A DNA stretch of 64,000 nucleotides from Strongylocentrotus droebachiensis (GCA_035222895.1 JAVYIG010002530.1:124001-188000), one strand, 5' to 3'; positions 1-58,392 are shown, counted from the first letter of the stretch. Made by a program: numbers and translations. Notes: generated by a model not told the origin, from the letters alone.

Positions 1-331
1 GATCTACAGAAGAATGATGAAAATATCCTGGAAACGAATGAAAACCAACAAAGAGATATTGCACATGGCAGGGCGTTAACAAATTGCACTAATAGGATTA
101 GTTAAGGAGAGAAAAATCAAATACTTTAGTCATGTTAAAAGGCACCAAAGCCTCTTAAAGGATGTATTGGAAGGAAGAGGGAGACCCAGAATCAACTGGG
201 AAGAGAATTTCAAGAATTGGAGTGGACTTAAACTGCAAGAGTGCACCAGAATGGCAGAAGATAGAGTGAAATGGAGAGATGTTGCAATCAACCACCGAAC
301 CAGGAGTAGATACTTAGATAGATAGATAGAG
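1..331 (+). mobile_element. LINE 3' end, C-terminal reverse transcriptase relic with (GATA)n tail
   Basis: The plus strand reads KERKIKYFSHVKRHQSLLKD, then LEGRGRPRINW and MAEDRVKWRDVA. This is the usual C-terminal end of LINE reverse transcriptases ('YFGHVKRH..LLKDILEGK..G.RGR.R..W....R..WR'). A stop interrupts the frame, and a GATA run at 314-331 is the tail. It lies in the intron after exon 29. Confidence 0.8.
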
Positions 332-345
332 AATGATCCCCATAC

Positions 346-46771
<46,426 letters not shown>

Positions 46772-47030
46772 TATGCCTCATTGGTCAGGTGATCAGTGTC
46801 AGGTGATCAGTGTTGGTCTAACAAGATAATTCGGATGCGATCTGTGTTCGTACTTCCTTCAACTGCAATGATCGACTGGAACTAGTCTGAGAAAAATGAG
46901 ATAGAACAGATAGAGAGAAGGGAAAATAATTATCAGTTTCAAGATGCAATACATGTAACAGGGTGGTCCACAAATGATTTTGTAACAGCGACAGATTTTT
47001 ATAAAGTATGAAAATCAGCAATAGGTTAAA
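46772..47030 (-). promoter_or_regulatory. Probable CKAP5 5' UTR and proximal promoter
   Basis: Upstream of the canonical ATG, the minus strand carries two copies of ACACTGATCACCTG, CCAAT within 'tgaccaatgagg' and a weak acceptor-like 'atcattgcag'. No TATA box is obvious. A foldback element begins near 47033, so the core promoter is either here or beyond it. The position is an inference. Confidence 0.4.
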
Positions 47031-47032
47031 GG

Positions 47033-47486
47033 CATTCAGCCTTTTCACACACGGGTAAAATTCTTTAAAGCTGATTAGTTTAAAGGGCTTTAAACTGATC
47101 AGCTTTACATACGACATCATTCACACACAGAAATTTCGGTGGGATCGTTTTATGATTAACTGCTCTTAAAATGTGAAGTAGTGCCATTGCGCATTGAAGG
47201 TCAGGTCATATCAAACAAAGCGCGCGCTCCATCCAGTTTAAACACGTATAACCGTTCACACACAAAATGTTAAGCTCTCTAGATACGGACTTCGTATCTG
47301 CAGCCTGCTTTGAACGGCGTATGAATCGCGACTTCGTATCTGTCCGAACATCGTATAAACGACGTTCACACAGGGAAAATTTTCTTTAAAGCTGTTTAAA
47401 ACTGTTGAGTTAAACAGCTTTAAACTATTTAATCAGCTCTAGATACGATGAATTTTTAATAGCTGTGTGGGAAAAGGCTGAATGTT
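47033..47486. mobile_element. Foldback MITE 'CATTCAGCCTTTTC'
   Basis: 'cattcagccttttcacacac' and 'gtgggaaaaggctgaatg' are inverted ends. Inside, 'ctttaaagctga' and 'ttaaacagctttaaa' blocks are mirrored. It directly flanks the putative CKAP5 promoter. Confidence 0.75.
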
Positions 47487-47499
47487 TAACAAGATTTCC

Positions 47500-47890
47500 A
47501 GTTTTATGAATATGAGATGCATGGCCCTAAGTGTTATCAGTGTCTGTGATACAGTGTAATATTGAAGCCCTAAAAAATTGCGCTTTTAAATGATCTTGAA
47601 GTGCTTCAAAAAAGGAAGAACCTTTGGGTGACCGGTTTTACCATACTTATTTTTCCCAATAGACTGTAATGTTACAAAAAAATGTTGTGAAAAAGGTTTT
47701 TGGAATTTCGAATTCCAATCATGAATATCTTGATAATCAGACAGGCGATCGGCTTGCAAAAGTCATAGGATTCATTCCTGACTACCTAAAGGATTGTAAT
47801 TATGATTGCAGCATGGGCTACATGTAACTGCAGGATTTTGTTTAGAATCTGAGGAAAAGATGCCCATTCCCTGAACAAAAATTAGTTATG
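47500..47890. repeat. Interspersed repeat (inverse of 28.95-29.35 kb)
   Basis: 'gaccggttttaccatactta', 'agacaggcgatcggcttgca' and 'gattgcagcatgggc' mirror the copy in intron 15. Confidence 0.7.
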
Positions 47891-48119
47891 AAATCTCAGT
47901 CATAAAATTTGTTTGAAAATGCTTCAAAATATGGTGCAGAGTGCATCTACACTATATTACCCAACCTAAACAAGCCCTGGACTTCATGCTTCACTTACAT
48001 GTACATCAGTTCATACCGGTACACGTCTAAAGACTCTAAAATAATATTATTTAAGCCATGCGAGGAAGGACTTCCATTTAACTGCGAGGTGCAGTTGAAG
48101 GCGCTGAGTTGTGCTTGTG

Positions 48120-48425
48120 AACTTGTCACAAATAATAGTAACAATGTCGTGTTTAGGAGTATGTGTAAGATCATTGATGTAAATTTAAAACAGTAGAGGA
48201 CCTAGGATAGAACCTTGTGGTACGCCATGTGTAATAGAAGAAACTTTGGAGGAATATCTATTATAAACTACATATTGAGATCTATTAGAAAGATTACTTT
48301 CAAACCAAGATGACAGACAAATTGGGGTGTTGTTCTAGTTTCCGAGTGGTGAGTCAACACACCGATTACTGAGCTGGGAGACATTGCCAGACATACTGCC
48401 AGGTAGAGGGGCATAAATCGAAACT
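48120..48425 (-). mobile_element. LINE reverse transcriptase fragment
   Basis: Minus strand reads SSWFESNFSNRSQYVVYNRY, GVPQGSILGPLLF, a stop, then IYINDLTHTPKHDIVTII. Closely related to 11773-12000. Confidence 0.8.
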
Positions 48426-48829
48426 TAAAAAAATTAAAAAAAATGAAAAATTGAAAACGGATAGAACCATGACGGATACCAGACGGTTAAACGTTTGACT
48501 ACAGCACTAGTCTAAAAATAAATGCCTTGTAAAATTCATAACACTACATTTTTGCGAAAATAATAAAATAAAAGTACATACCGTATGGACATACCGGTAC
48601 ATGTGTATGGACATACATGTACATGTATGAGTGAAACTGGGGAAGAGTTTGGGCAAAGTAGAACCATATCACAATGTCGACCAAGTACATAATGTGGTAT
48701 ACACTATGTCCATTATTGTGTACTGAATTCTGCACAGCAGATAGTATTTGTACATTACTGTACAATACCTTCTTGCATACTTCATTACAGTTCACAACAT
48801 GGCCACGGAGCCTCTTGGAATAGACCAGA

Positions 48830-48974
48830 GGGGTGTTTCACAAAACTTGTCATAAGTGACAAATGACAGTTGTTGTTATAAGCTACTGAAATCCTTGCTT
48901 CTGATCGTTATTAGCAGATTTGTCACTGATTTTTGTCATTTGTCATTGAAAAAAGGCTTTGTGAAACTGGCCCC
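48830..48974. mobile_element. Short GTTTCACAAAACTTGTCA MITE, copy 2
   Basis: 'ggggtgtttcacaaaacttg' to 'ggctttgtgaaactggcccc'; the inner 'aagctactgaaatccttgct' is identical to 35.49 kb. Confidence 0.85.
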
Positions 48975-49886
48975 TGTTTACTATTAGTATTAAACACATT
49001 CAAATTTAAAGGATGTTTCTTTCCTAGTGACGAGGTATCATTATCATGTTATTAATGAAAGAACTACAATGCTTGGAATCTAGTCTGCATAAATTACTCA
49101 TTGCTAATGTCAAGCAAGCCTTCAGGTTGTCAAGAAGTACCTTTTTTTGAAGTACCGGTATGCATAAATAAATTTGAATATGTTAGTACTGTAAACTGGT
49201 CTATTCTGTAAAAACCTATTAATACATTGTACATGTACATGTACAGTATGCAAGGCTTGCAAGCATTTCAGTATTCATACATGCAGTATGACACATAGAT
49301 TATATTCCATTCCTGTAATTGTATGAGTGGATAGAGATTCATGTCCCCATACCCGTCGATCTTCCATGTAGCAAACATTAGTCATCTCCAAGGCCAAAAT
49401 TAGGAATATGGTACATTTGACATGCTTTTATACAGATGTTTTAAAAAAAATAGAGAGGCATGTGCCATGTATGTTTCATGGCGCTAGTTTTGCGGCAGAA
49501 AAATAGGAGTTATTCCTCCTGTAAGCCTGGGAGTGTACTCGAGTACCTCATTACACAGTTATCAACAGCCTTAGAAGGAGGTCTAGATTGAACCTCTTAG
49601 CATACTGTATGCACATGAGCCCTTTATAACAGTTTTAGAATTTAGGGAGTACGGACTTGGAATAAAACCAATTAATGTGATTGCAAAATTATATTGTTAA
49701 CTTTCAAAAGTGCAATAGGCCTACTCTGCTCTATTGCTTCTGTAATTATTTTAGTATTTCTAGTTATTCATGCTGTTTTATTTTTGTTTTAGACTGGATT
49801 TGTTAGTGTAATAATTCAGTTTTTTTTTTTTTTTTTTATTGATAATAAATATTGTAGGATTAAAGTAGTGTTATTTTAAAAAAGAT
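48975..49886. other. CKAP5 5' flank, nothing recognised
   Basis: AT-rich with many 'acatgtac' palindromes (for example 49229-49242) and a T run at 49820-49839. A degraded 'ccaaaattaggaatatggta' fragment lies near 49393. Confidence 0.5.
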
Positions 49887-50313
49887 ATATGGGGCCTGTC
49901 ACCACGAAATGAGTCCAGTTGGTCAAAAATGTTATTCCTGTTTTTAAGTATTATATTAAGTAAGCTTTAAATTAAGGGGTCACACATTAAAATTGATAAA
50001 TTATATCCAGAAATATGAACAAAAACCTAATTGGACTTTATAAACAAAATCGTGCTTTATTCTTTAAAAATGCATCATTTTCGTGATAATTTCAGATTAC
50101 ATAGCCTATATTATTTGCCAAAAAATGTTAGGAGATATTTTCGTGACCTAAGCTCTGGGGACATAAACTACAAGACATTAATAAGTCGATTTTTGGAAAA
50201 ATCTTAAATGTGGTAGGTGGGTCAATTTTCAGTACATACACACTATACATCGCTATTACTACGATTGAGCCTAATGCGACACTGGACTCATTTCGTGGTG
50301 ACTGGCCCCATAT
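49887..50313. mobile_element. Foldback MITE 'GGGGCCTGTCACCACG', 4-bp flank ATAT
   Basis: 'ggggcctgtcaccacgaaat gagtccag' pairs with 'ctggactcatttcgtggtga ctggcccc'. ATAT flanks both sides. Only the outer ~32 bp are clearly inverted; the interior is A/T-rich. Confidence 0.8.
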
Positions 50314-50658
50314 GTTTAATTTGATATTCAACATGTACATGTGTTATGTACAATTATTGTTAATGATTGTATATTACATTTATGTTTTTATACTGTTATA
50401 TTGTATTAGGCAGGGCTTTCTACAAAAGCAGGTCCACTGGCTTCCATTGAGAGTGAATGAAACTACCATGTTGAAAGAAATCATGAATAAATAAATGACT
50501 TATTGTATGGTTGCTATGAGATACATGTGCATGTACATGTAATGAGCTAATTACATATTAATCAAATGGGCACTTGTGTAAATAATCACTTAAATCTCAA
50601 AATCAAAGTCTGTTGTGAGTTACACATGTGGTATCCTTAATCAAAGTTAGCACTTAAT

Positions 50659-50905
50659 AGGCGCGTCTTCATTATCTCGAGATTGCCAAATAGCCCGCTA
50701 TTTCTGATTTGGGAAATAATCCTGAAGTTACAAATTGCGTCTTCATCAGCTCAGACCTTGAGAAATTAGCTCGAGATATTTTGCTCAGCGTTTGCGCTAA
50801 ATGCAACTTCGGGCTGATGAAGACGCAAATTAGCTGGATAGTTTGCGATCGGGATAGTTCAAATAGCGGGATATTTGGCAATCTCGAGCTAGTGAAGACA
50901 GGCCT
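50659..50905. mobile_element. GGC-tipped foldback MITE, short form, TSD AAT
   Basis: AGGCGCGTCTTCATTATCTC to 'gctagtgaagacaggcct' with AAT at 50656-50658 and 50906-50908. It matches the two ends of 12293-12695 but lacks about 155 bp of the middle. Confidence 0.85.
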
Positions 50906-51097
50906 AATGACCTTAGGAATGAAACAGCTCTATGATCAGATTAGATAACAATGTTGATAACTTTGATCTGAGCATTAAAATGGAAACAGAATAAGATGTG
51001 TTGTCGTGTACAGTATCTATTATTCCTACATACAGTAGCTACATGGAAATGTAGCAAGTACACTACCTGCCAAGAAAATAAAGCAATATTCAGTTAT

Positions 51098-51527
51098 CAG
51101 AGCTGCCAACCTTGTGCGACCAAAAAAAAGGAATCATGATGGCCAAAAAAAAGAATTTCAAACAAAAACAGGGAATTCATAAAAATAAAACATACAACAG
51201 TGCGACAAACTTCAAATGCAGAAATGTTCATTCGCCATGCTTTTTTTTCTCCATTCAAGCAGGTATTATTTTATTTTTTTATTTTGGTATTATCGGCATT
51301 TCATTCTTTTATGAGAATATTATTCTCTTCAAGTATGTTTTCAAGTATGTTTTAAAATTAGTTTTCTATTGAATTTGTGATCAAATCAACATTTTAGGGC
51401 AGTTATTTGACGTGCACGGTGGGGTATGTAAAAAACAAAATAATAAGAAAACAATATAAAACATATTTTATGAAGAAAAAACTTAATACCGTAATTTGGA
51501 GGGAAAACAGAATGGTTGACAGCTCTG
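51098..51527. mobile_element. CTGCCAACC-tipped MITE, copy 3, TSD AGTTAT
   Basis: AGTTAT at 51092-51097 and 51528-51533. 430 bp; the same body as the copies at 1.7 and 43.5 kb. Confidence 0.9.
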
Positions 51528-52189
51528 AGTTATACTCAATAGAGGAGTCACTTCAAAATTCATTTTAATCTGGAGAGGAAAAATTACTCTCAGAAAGGTC
51601 TCACTGCTTTCATTTTTCTTTTTTCTTTTCTCAACAATACAGTGTATACTTTTTAAGGGGTTGACGTTCATCTAATCGCCCTTTTTGTTAACCCCACATT
51701 CCCATACAATTTGATTTGCTCCTCCCCTTTGTGTTTTTCTTGTGATCGATCTTTTATCTGTATACTATGTTTGTATAAATGTTTTTATGGAGAATGAAAT
51801 AAAATGAATTGAATTGATATGGGTGGAAAAGGATGTATTCATCAAAATTTGTTCTGCTCCCGATATATGTGTTTTTGATTTTCAACCGGAAATTAACTCC
51901 CCTTCCCAAAACATGCATGTACTGTATATGCACATGGAGATACTAGATGTGTGGTAAACCCTTAGTATGATAATTCACAAGTCACAACACACACAGAAGG
52001 CTGTGTATGACATATCAGTGCAAAAAAATATATACTTTTCTATTCGAGGGAGCTCTTTTAGCATTTAGTGTTGTACGAAGTGTGATTTTCTTCAGAGATA
52101 TATAATAATTTGATTGGGTTTTTGTTTATACCAGAGCACTTTTTGAGCTTTCGACAGCTAAATTGCTCACCGCCCTTGTTGTTTTGCAG

Positions 52190-52294
52190 GTCTGAATCAA
52201 GACTATTGAGAGAGCAATTGTATTTATAGACATGGATGATGAGTCATCCCATGTTGGGTGCATCCCGACAGAGCTAGAGCAACGTCTTCACTCA
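52190..52294 (+). CDS. Candidate first coding exon of an unrecognised plus-strand gene
   Basis: A clean acceptor (cccttgttgttttgcag|GTC) opens an exon with a short leader. ATG at 52232 in good context (agacATGg) starts 21 codons, MDDESSHVGCIPTELEQRLH plus S, ending at donor TCA|gtgagt in phase 0. Neither the protein nor a following exon was recognised in the remaining 11.7 kb, so the gene would need a long intron or continue past the window. It might be a chance exon-like sequence. Confidence 0.45.
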
Positions 52295-52554
52295 GTGAGT
52301 GCACAATCTCTGCATACAGATCACAATGCTCACTGATAATAATAATGCCTATTCTGACTACACATAAATTTCACCTCAGCTCACAGGTAGTCTTGCATTT
52401 CAGACCATTAACTTTATATATTTAATTAAATTCTTTTTAGTCATCCAAATTCACAAGAATACATGCAAATTTGTTATATCTGTACAAATGTGTATTTGCA
52501 TTGTTTACCTCCATCTAGAGTGCATTCATTTCAAACTTCTGCAAAGATCTCCCC

Positions 52555-52900
52555 TAAGGAGTATACAGTACTAAAGACTTGAAATAGCGCCCCCCCCCCC
52601 CCCCACACACACAATTTCTCCTATCCTTCCCCCTTCCCCCCCCCCCAAAAAAAAAAATAATAAAAAATAAAATCTCTCTTTCTCTCTCTTTCTCATTCTC
52701 TCTCACACAAATCCAATTCTATTGTATGTTCCCTCTCCTCTTTCTCTTTTCTCCATTTCCACACATACCTGTACAATGTACATGTACATGTATGTACATG
52801 TATATTCAGTGTGATTTCTCTCATCCTCTCTCTTATTCTCATTCTTATTTTCTATGTCCATTTCCATCTCCTACTTTTCTCTCCCTCTCTCTCTTTTTTT
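52555..52900. repeat. C-rich and pyrimidine-rich simple repeats
   Basis: Two C runs (52590-52605, 52630-52646), then CT-rich sequence to 52900 with an 'acatgtacatgtatgtacat' palindromic block. Confidence 0.7.
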
Positions 52901-52929
52901 TCAATCTGATGAAACCTTTCAACTAAATT

Positions 52930-54190
52930 CCAGCAAGCAATCATCAGATTCTGTAGAACTTTGCAAAAATTATGAGTATGTCATGTACAGTATGTCCTAT
53001 CTGTGAAATTTAAACGTTGGCAGTGTCCTAATATTCAAATTATGCAAGGAAATCTGTTTACTTGCTAGACTTCACTGTCAGACACTATTGAGTGACCGAC
53101 TGGCTTTTTAATCTTCTTTGGTAATAACATAGTACATACATGTACATAAATGAGCTGTAAAGGGTACATGTCTACATGAGCATTTGTCTATTAAAATCAG
53201 TCATGAATAATCCACAAGTATTTCTTGTAATGGCCAAAATTAAAACTGATTGAATCTTTGCGCAGCATAAAACGTACGCCCATTCGGTACAACGGTCTGA
53301 AAATCAGACTATTACTTACTGGTCATTATTTTCCCACTTAAAGACATTTTCGAGCCCCCTTTTTTTATAAGGGAAGTTCTAAATCGTATTATCTTTCAAA
53401 TGCCGTTGGAATTTAACCTTTTCATTTTTTTGGCCTGCAAATGGGACATAGTACATTTAACATCAACAGCATAAATTCTGCAAGGGCGGCTTGCCAGACA
53501 ATTCTGTTTGACTAGCCAAAATATCAAAAAGAAAACAAAAACAGAGCACTTTTTTGTTGTTGTTCCATGTTGATGCAATAAATGGATGTGATGTACATGT
53601 ACCATCAACTATTGTCATAAATGACAGTCAAAAAACGTTTGCTCGCAAATAATAAATTATCATTATCGTACGGTAATTATTTGAACAGTGAAATAGTTCG
53701 CTGTACATGTATGTCCTTCTTTTTAAAAGGGGACCATTTTCAAGAGTTCTGAAAGTTGATGTAAATTATTTCGGATGAAAAGGCTTTGAGAGTTTGTGTC
53801 TGGGAGGCTTGCATACTGTCAGCCTTGTTTGTTTTTTCCATGAAATGAATGTTAAAGAGAACCTTGAGTTCTGGGGAGAGGTGAAAAATAATTTGTGAGC
53901 GTTATCATTGTTATGTATGCAAGTGTGGAAGAACATCAGATTAAAAAGGTTCCCTGAAAAGCATGGCCCTTCAAATGCCTTCATATTCTAAATATTCATA
54001 CAAAATGAGGCCCGATTTTTATGCTACATGGTTGTGTCATCTGTATACATCTTTCTGTGTACAGTGCTTGCTATTTTACCAAGACTGGGCCAAATTTCTT
54101 ATCATTTTGATGACTCCAGAACCTTGCAGTACACACACCAATACTTACATGTATATGCTACATATACATGATCAACTTTCTCTGTGACCA
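52930..54190. repeat. Interspersed repeat, longest copy
   Basis: Blocks shared with 2.8-3.17, 8.16-8.44 and 29.66-30.42 kb, partly inverted: 'ttcaaatgccgttggaattt', 'catctttctgtgtacagtgc', 'gatgactccagaaccttgca'. No open frame. Confidence 0.6.
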
Positions 54191-54639
54191 TTCAAGTGAG
54201 TAGTTGCCATTTACAGTTTCAATGTAATTTGTTTGATTTTTTCCCCAAAATTGCCTTTTTCAAATCATCTTGTGTAGTTCAATATTGCATGTGAACCAAG
54301 TTTACAAGAATTTTAATAACAATTTGAGCTGTTATTGTTTGCAAATAAATCAAAATTCAGTATTTAGGATAACTTTAATGTACATGTACATGAAAATAAA
54401 TCATGGCTGCCGTAGGAGGATTGGCCTAACAAGGCTAATTTGAAATGTTTGCAAGCCGATAAAGCACACAGGATCATACTTGTTGCCTTAAGATTTGAAT
54501 TTTTCAGGTTGTTTGAGTTGGATATCGGTCTTTTCAAGAATTAAACTACATCATCACACTTTATTTTCCATGTACAGCATTGCTGATCATTCTCATCATT
54601 TATATTGTTTTGCTTTTGAAGCACGCAACCAATATTGTA

Positions 54640-54725
54640 GGCTGTGGAACTGCCTACTTTTAATAGACGGAAAGCTTCAGTCTCTGATATGGACGGTTGT
54701 TCCGCTGAGATTAAATGTGGCTCCA
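54640..54725 (-). repeat. Diverged relative of the 131-bp element
   Basis: Minus strand has GTGGAGCCAC, 'cagcggaacaaccgtc' and 'agagactgaagctttccgtc', matching the 3' half of 58393-58520. Translation gives VEPHLISAEQPSISETEAFR against VEPDVVSVEQPTIRETEVFG there. Confidence 0.65.
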
Positions 54726-54949
54726 CTGGCCGCCTCTATACATACATGTATGTGTATGGGGACAATTGAAAAATGTGTTTTATACCGTACTAATATTAAA
54801 GAATGACCCATACTAGGTTGTCTGAACGATTTTTCAATTTTCCCTTTCGGATCGTTTTTCACCATTATGGTTGAATAATTGAAAAAATCATTTACTCAAA
54901 ATAATACATTTCAAATTTCAAGACTCACAGACAAGGCTCAAAATACACG

Positions 54950-55045
54950 GGGCGGTGGGCGATTCGACCCCGTGAGCTACATAATCGCCTCCTTCAGATT
55001 GCTCACGGGCCACGGGGCGATTAAAAAATTAAAAATCGCCCCAGT
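54950..55045. repeat. 'GGGGCGATT' low-copy repeat
   Basis: 'cacggggcggtgggcgattc' and 'cacggggcgattaaaaaatt' repeat locally. A similar 'gggcgattcggcccccactt' is at 61280. Confidence 0.5.
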
Positions 55046-55499
55046 GGAATTATAAAATAAAGATAACCTTTTCTGTTATAACTTTCACACAATATGAGTT
55101 TCAACTTTCAAACCTTAAACCAATGAAATGGAACTATGGAAGTTAGATCAGCGTGCAGGATTTTTTTGGTGTCTAGACTCTAGAGGCTGCCATATTGTAA
55201 ACAAATGAACGCTTTTTCGCCGCAAGATTCCGCTATATCTCCCATCTTCAAATACATATCTATGGGTATAACGGATACAAACAACGGAAGCTCACAGTGC
55301 ACTGCGGCCATCAGCAGTGGCTATACTAGTTGCGCTGGTAGTACATACTGGTGTGCACACTTTTGTATAGCGCTGTCTATCTAGACAATGCTATTCCGAG
55401 GCGCACAACAAAAATAGAAAGAATGAGAAAGTTTGGACAAGAAAGTTCGGATGAGTGTCATAGTGCCAAGTACAGGTATTGTTAAAAAAGATAAGATTT

Positions 55500-55650
55500 C
55501 AGCTTGGATTTAAAGGAAGTTATGATTCTCAAATGAAATGGTAAATTATTCCAAAGACAAGGTGCTGCAGATGAAAAAGCCCTCTCACCACAGGCTACTC
55601 GTGACTTTGGGATCTTAAAGTTGATACTCTAAGACAATCCCAAATACTGA
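55500..55650 (-). mobile_element. LINE reverse transcriptase C-terminal fragment
   Basis: Minus strand reads KSRVACGERAFSSAAPCLWN, NLPFHLRIITSFKSKLKSYL F and a stop: the 'GERAFS.AAP.LWN.LP' motif of non-LTR reverse transcriptases. Confidence 0.8.
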
Positions 55651-55808
55651 GAGAATTACATAAATAGAAAGCTTTTAACCCCCATAATAACAGCAAATGG
55701 TGTCCACCCGACAAAACAAGTTTAGAATAATGAATTTATTCGAGTAAACTCTACCAAAATATCTAAGTCTGAAACCCGGAAGTGCACGTAGAGTCGGGCC
55801 TCTATCCG

Positions 55809-56323
55809 TGACGTCACGAACGGGAGTCATGGGCTCAGTGAGAGTGAATGGCAGTGATATCCCTACGTAAATGCTATCCTGTCAGAGCTTAGATTTGTTG
55901 TTGTTAATGAGTATATTTGATGGATTTTCTGTTTTCATTTGAATGAAGAATAACGAAGCAACATTTTCCAGTCGCTGATTTCTTTTTATATCCTCATATT
56001 CACCTATTTGGTAGAGATTTAAGACGAGTTTACTGCTTAGGAATTAAAGTTAAATCGTGCACTTATGAATAGGCGGATGCATTATATTGTCATCAGATGT
56101 ACATGTACATGAGCAGTTTTGTAAAACGAATAGGTCTAGAACTATGATAGTACTTATCATAGATGTGTGTGACTGCCTCAAAAAAGGATACAGTACCAGT
56201 TAAACATTTTATGTTGTAAAATATCAAACTTGAACGAGATCATGCAAGCGCGCTTCCACTATAATATTTTGGCGAGTGATGCGGCTCTTGCATGAACGTT
56301 CGTGGAGCGAGCAGAATCGGGAG
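55809..56323 (+). promoter_or_regulatory. Promoter-like region with CRE and possible exon end
   Basis: TGACGTCA at 55809-55816 lies in a CpG-containing stretch. Further on, 'catATGaacgttcgtggagc' style sequence from 56291 ends at a donor-like GGGAG|gtaaga (56323/56324). No protein is recognised, and the two parts may be unrelated. Confidence 0.25.
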
Positions 56324-57223
56324 GTAAGACCAAGCCGCTGCTCTAGGCGCTGCTTGCTTGTGATGGAACGTACGTGCGCTAGTTACATGTATATGTTTAT
56401 CGGCAATTGTAAGAGAATGAAAGCGACGTTGCCAGCTAAGAAAAACAACTAACAAAGACCTGCTCCTGACTACCGGTGTCAGAATTGGTAGATGAAGGAT
56501 GTTCAGGGCCAAGGAAGGCGAAAGACATGGGAAAAAGGAAGAAGAAACCATCGGGAGATCGCTGTAGTGTATGGTAATGAACTGTGCATGGGTAGACAGC
56601 TACTGTTCACTCCGTGCCTGGGCCGATTTCAACACCAAAACAAAAATTACATGGTGAAAATATCGACTAATAGCACATCGTTGGCATGTATATGTCATAA
56701 TTTTTAAAAGGGGAATTGATACTAATACTATGAAGTACTAGGGGAAGGTAAAGAATTGTACATAGAATTATGATTTATTAGACTTTTCAGCCTTTGAAAC
56801 AAAAATATGCAGAAAATCGTATCACTCTGCAGTCTGCACATGTTTGCTATGGAACATCCGGGTACGTGAATATACTCTCTCCCGGACGTGAGGTCATAAA
56901 TAGTAGACCAGCGTCGTGACTGATTTACTATGCAAAGAGAGGCGGATATTTTAGACATTTCAATTGAGGATTTCGAGTAGACAGAATTTTTTGTGATATA
57001 CTAAGTAATTGAAAAACTTAAAAATAACATATACTTGCCGTAAGTAACAAATTAAGGGACATTTATTTGCTTAGAGTATCAACTTTAAGAAGATGCTGGT
57101 GTGATGATCTTAGACTACGAGCTGGTGTATAAGGCATAATGCCGACTATTAATGATAGAAATAGCAAAGAATTTAGGAGTATCATGGGTACCAATTCAAT
57201 GGAAATTTGTATGAAAAAAGAAC

Positions 57224-57338
57224 CCCTGTGAGAAGGCTGCAAAAAAATTTTGTCCATGGGGGCTCTTCCAAAAAAAAAAGCCCCTGTGAGAAGGCTCACA
57301 GGGGCTTTTTTTTTTTGGAAGAGCCCCCATGGACAAAA
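57224..57338. repeat. Near-perfect 43-bp hairpin
   Basis: Arms 57248-57290 and 57295-57338 ('ttttgtccatgggggctctt' ... 'ccccatggacaaaa') with a 4-nt loop and one extra T. The motif 'cccctgtgagaaggct' occurs once more just outside, at 57224. Confidence 0.95.
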
Positions 57339-57479
57339 AATGTATTTAAGCCCTGCTCACAGATGTTTCTATCAAAGGAAACAGCCCCCCAAAATCTACA
57401 TGTAGGCAATATTCATCCAATTTTTGTCAGAAAAGATGTACACGCAGAGTCATCACTAGGGACGCTGGTCCAAGAATAA

Positions 57480-57900
57480 GGATCGTCTTCATAAACGAGG
57501 ATCGTCTTCGTAAACACGGACCAATGCGTCCTCAAAAACAAGGACCATCTGCATTTTTGCAGACGTTTCATATTTTTGATCAGCACATTGGCGATGCAAA
57601 AAATGGATTCTGCAATGATTTTCTTGATGCATTTTACATTGACATTGTACAGAGACCTTCACATTATAAGCAATAAATCCTTGGGAAGACGGACAACCCA
57701 TAAAAGTAGACGGTGAACTAGGGTTATTTTCCCCTGGGGAATCCATTTTTGGCATTGCCAGCGAGCCGTTCTGTAACATGAAACCCCCAGAGCGCCGATG
57801 AAAAAAAACGTCCTCGAAAATGCAGACAACCCTTATTTGTGAGGACGCATTTTGTCCTCGTTTATGAGCATATCCTTGTTTATGAGGACGATCCTCATTC
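57480..57900. repeat. Inverted 'gaggacg / cgtcctc' repeat block
   Basis: 'aggatcgtcttcataaacga ggatcgtcttcgtaaacacg' at the left mirrors 'tcgtttatgagcatatcctt gtttatgaggacgatcctca' at the right. Probably the ends of a foldback of about 420 bp. Confidence 0.65.
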
Positions 57901-57999
57901 TCGGACCAGCGCCCCTACTGGTCATTTTGTTTTTCTAAGCAGCTGCATCGCGCTATACGCCTACACTAGTTTCCTTAGCTGCAGCGCTACTTGAGCACG

Positions 58000-58275
58000 A
58001 TCCCAAGCTCCACCTCCATAGAGTGATTTCAAGTTCGGTGTTGGTGTTGTGAGAACAACACCAGCCACAACACCGAACTTGAAATCACGCTGGTGTTGGG
58101 ATTGACCGCTAGTCTGTGTTGAGGGCTGGTGTTGAATGTCATCTGTTGAACGGAGTATCGCGGTTGGTGTTGACGAATTACGTGTAATTTTCCCATTCAA
58201 CAACACCAGCCCCTAGCCCTAGGGATTGGGAAATTCATGATTTCAAGTTCGGTGTTGGTGTTGGTGTTGCAGTAT
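58000..58275. repeat. GGTGTT-rich foldback
   Basis: 58023-58043 and 58068-58088 are a perfect 21-bp inverted repeat ('gtgatttcaagttcggtgtt'). The inner 'ggtgttgt' and 'acaacacc' form a second hairpin. A third copy of the arm at 58231 leads into 'ggtgttggtgttggtgttgc'. Confidence 0.9.
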
Positions 58276-58392
58276 ACCACAGGTAATTATGTTCGCTTGA
58301 AAAATTCTGAATATGCACGACTCGAAGGTACCTCTGTCCTTCACAAGTCACAACCTTGTGCGTATTCAACATTTTCGAGCAAGAGGCGCTCT

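Noticed and set aside
47909-48196. Plus-strand 95-codon frame with Cys residues
   Set aside because: Its last part is antisense to a LINE reverse transcriptase (GVPQGSILGPLLF...IYINDL); no other support.
54495-54806. Plus-strand 103-codon frame
   Set aside because: No domain, no splice context, and it overlaps the diverged 131-bp element on the other strand.
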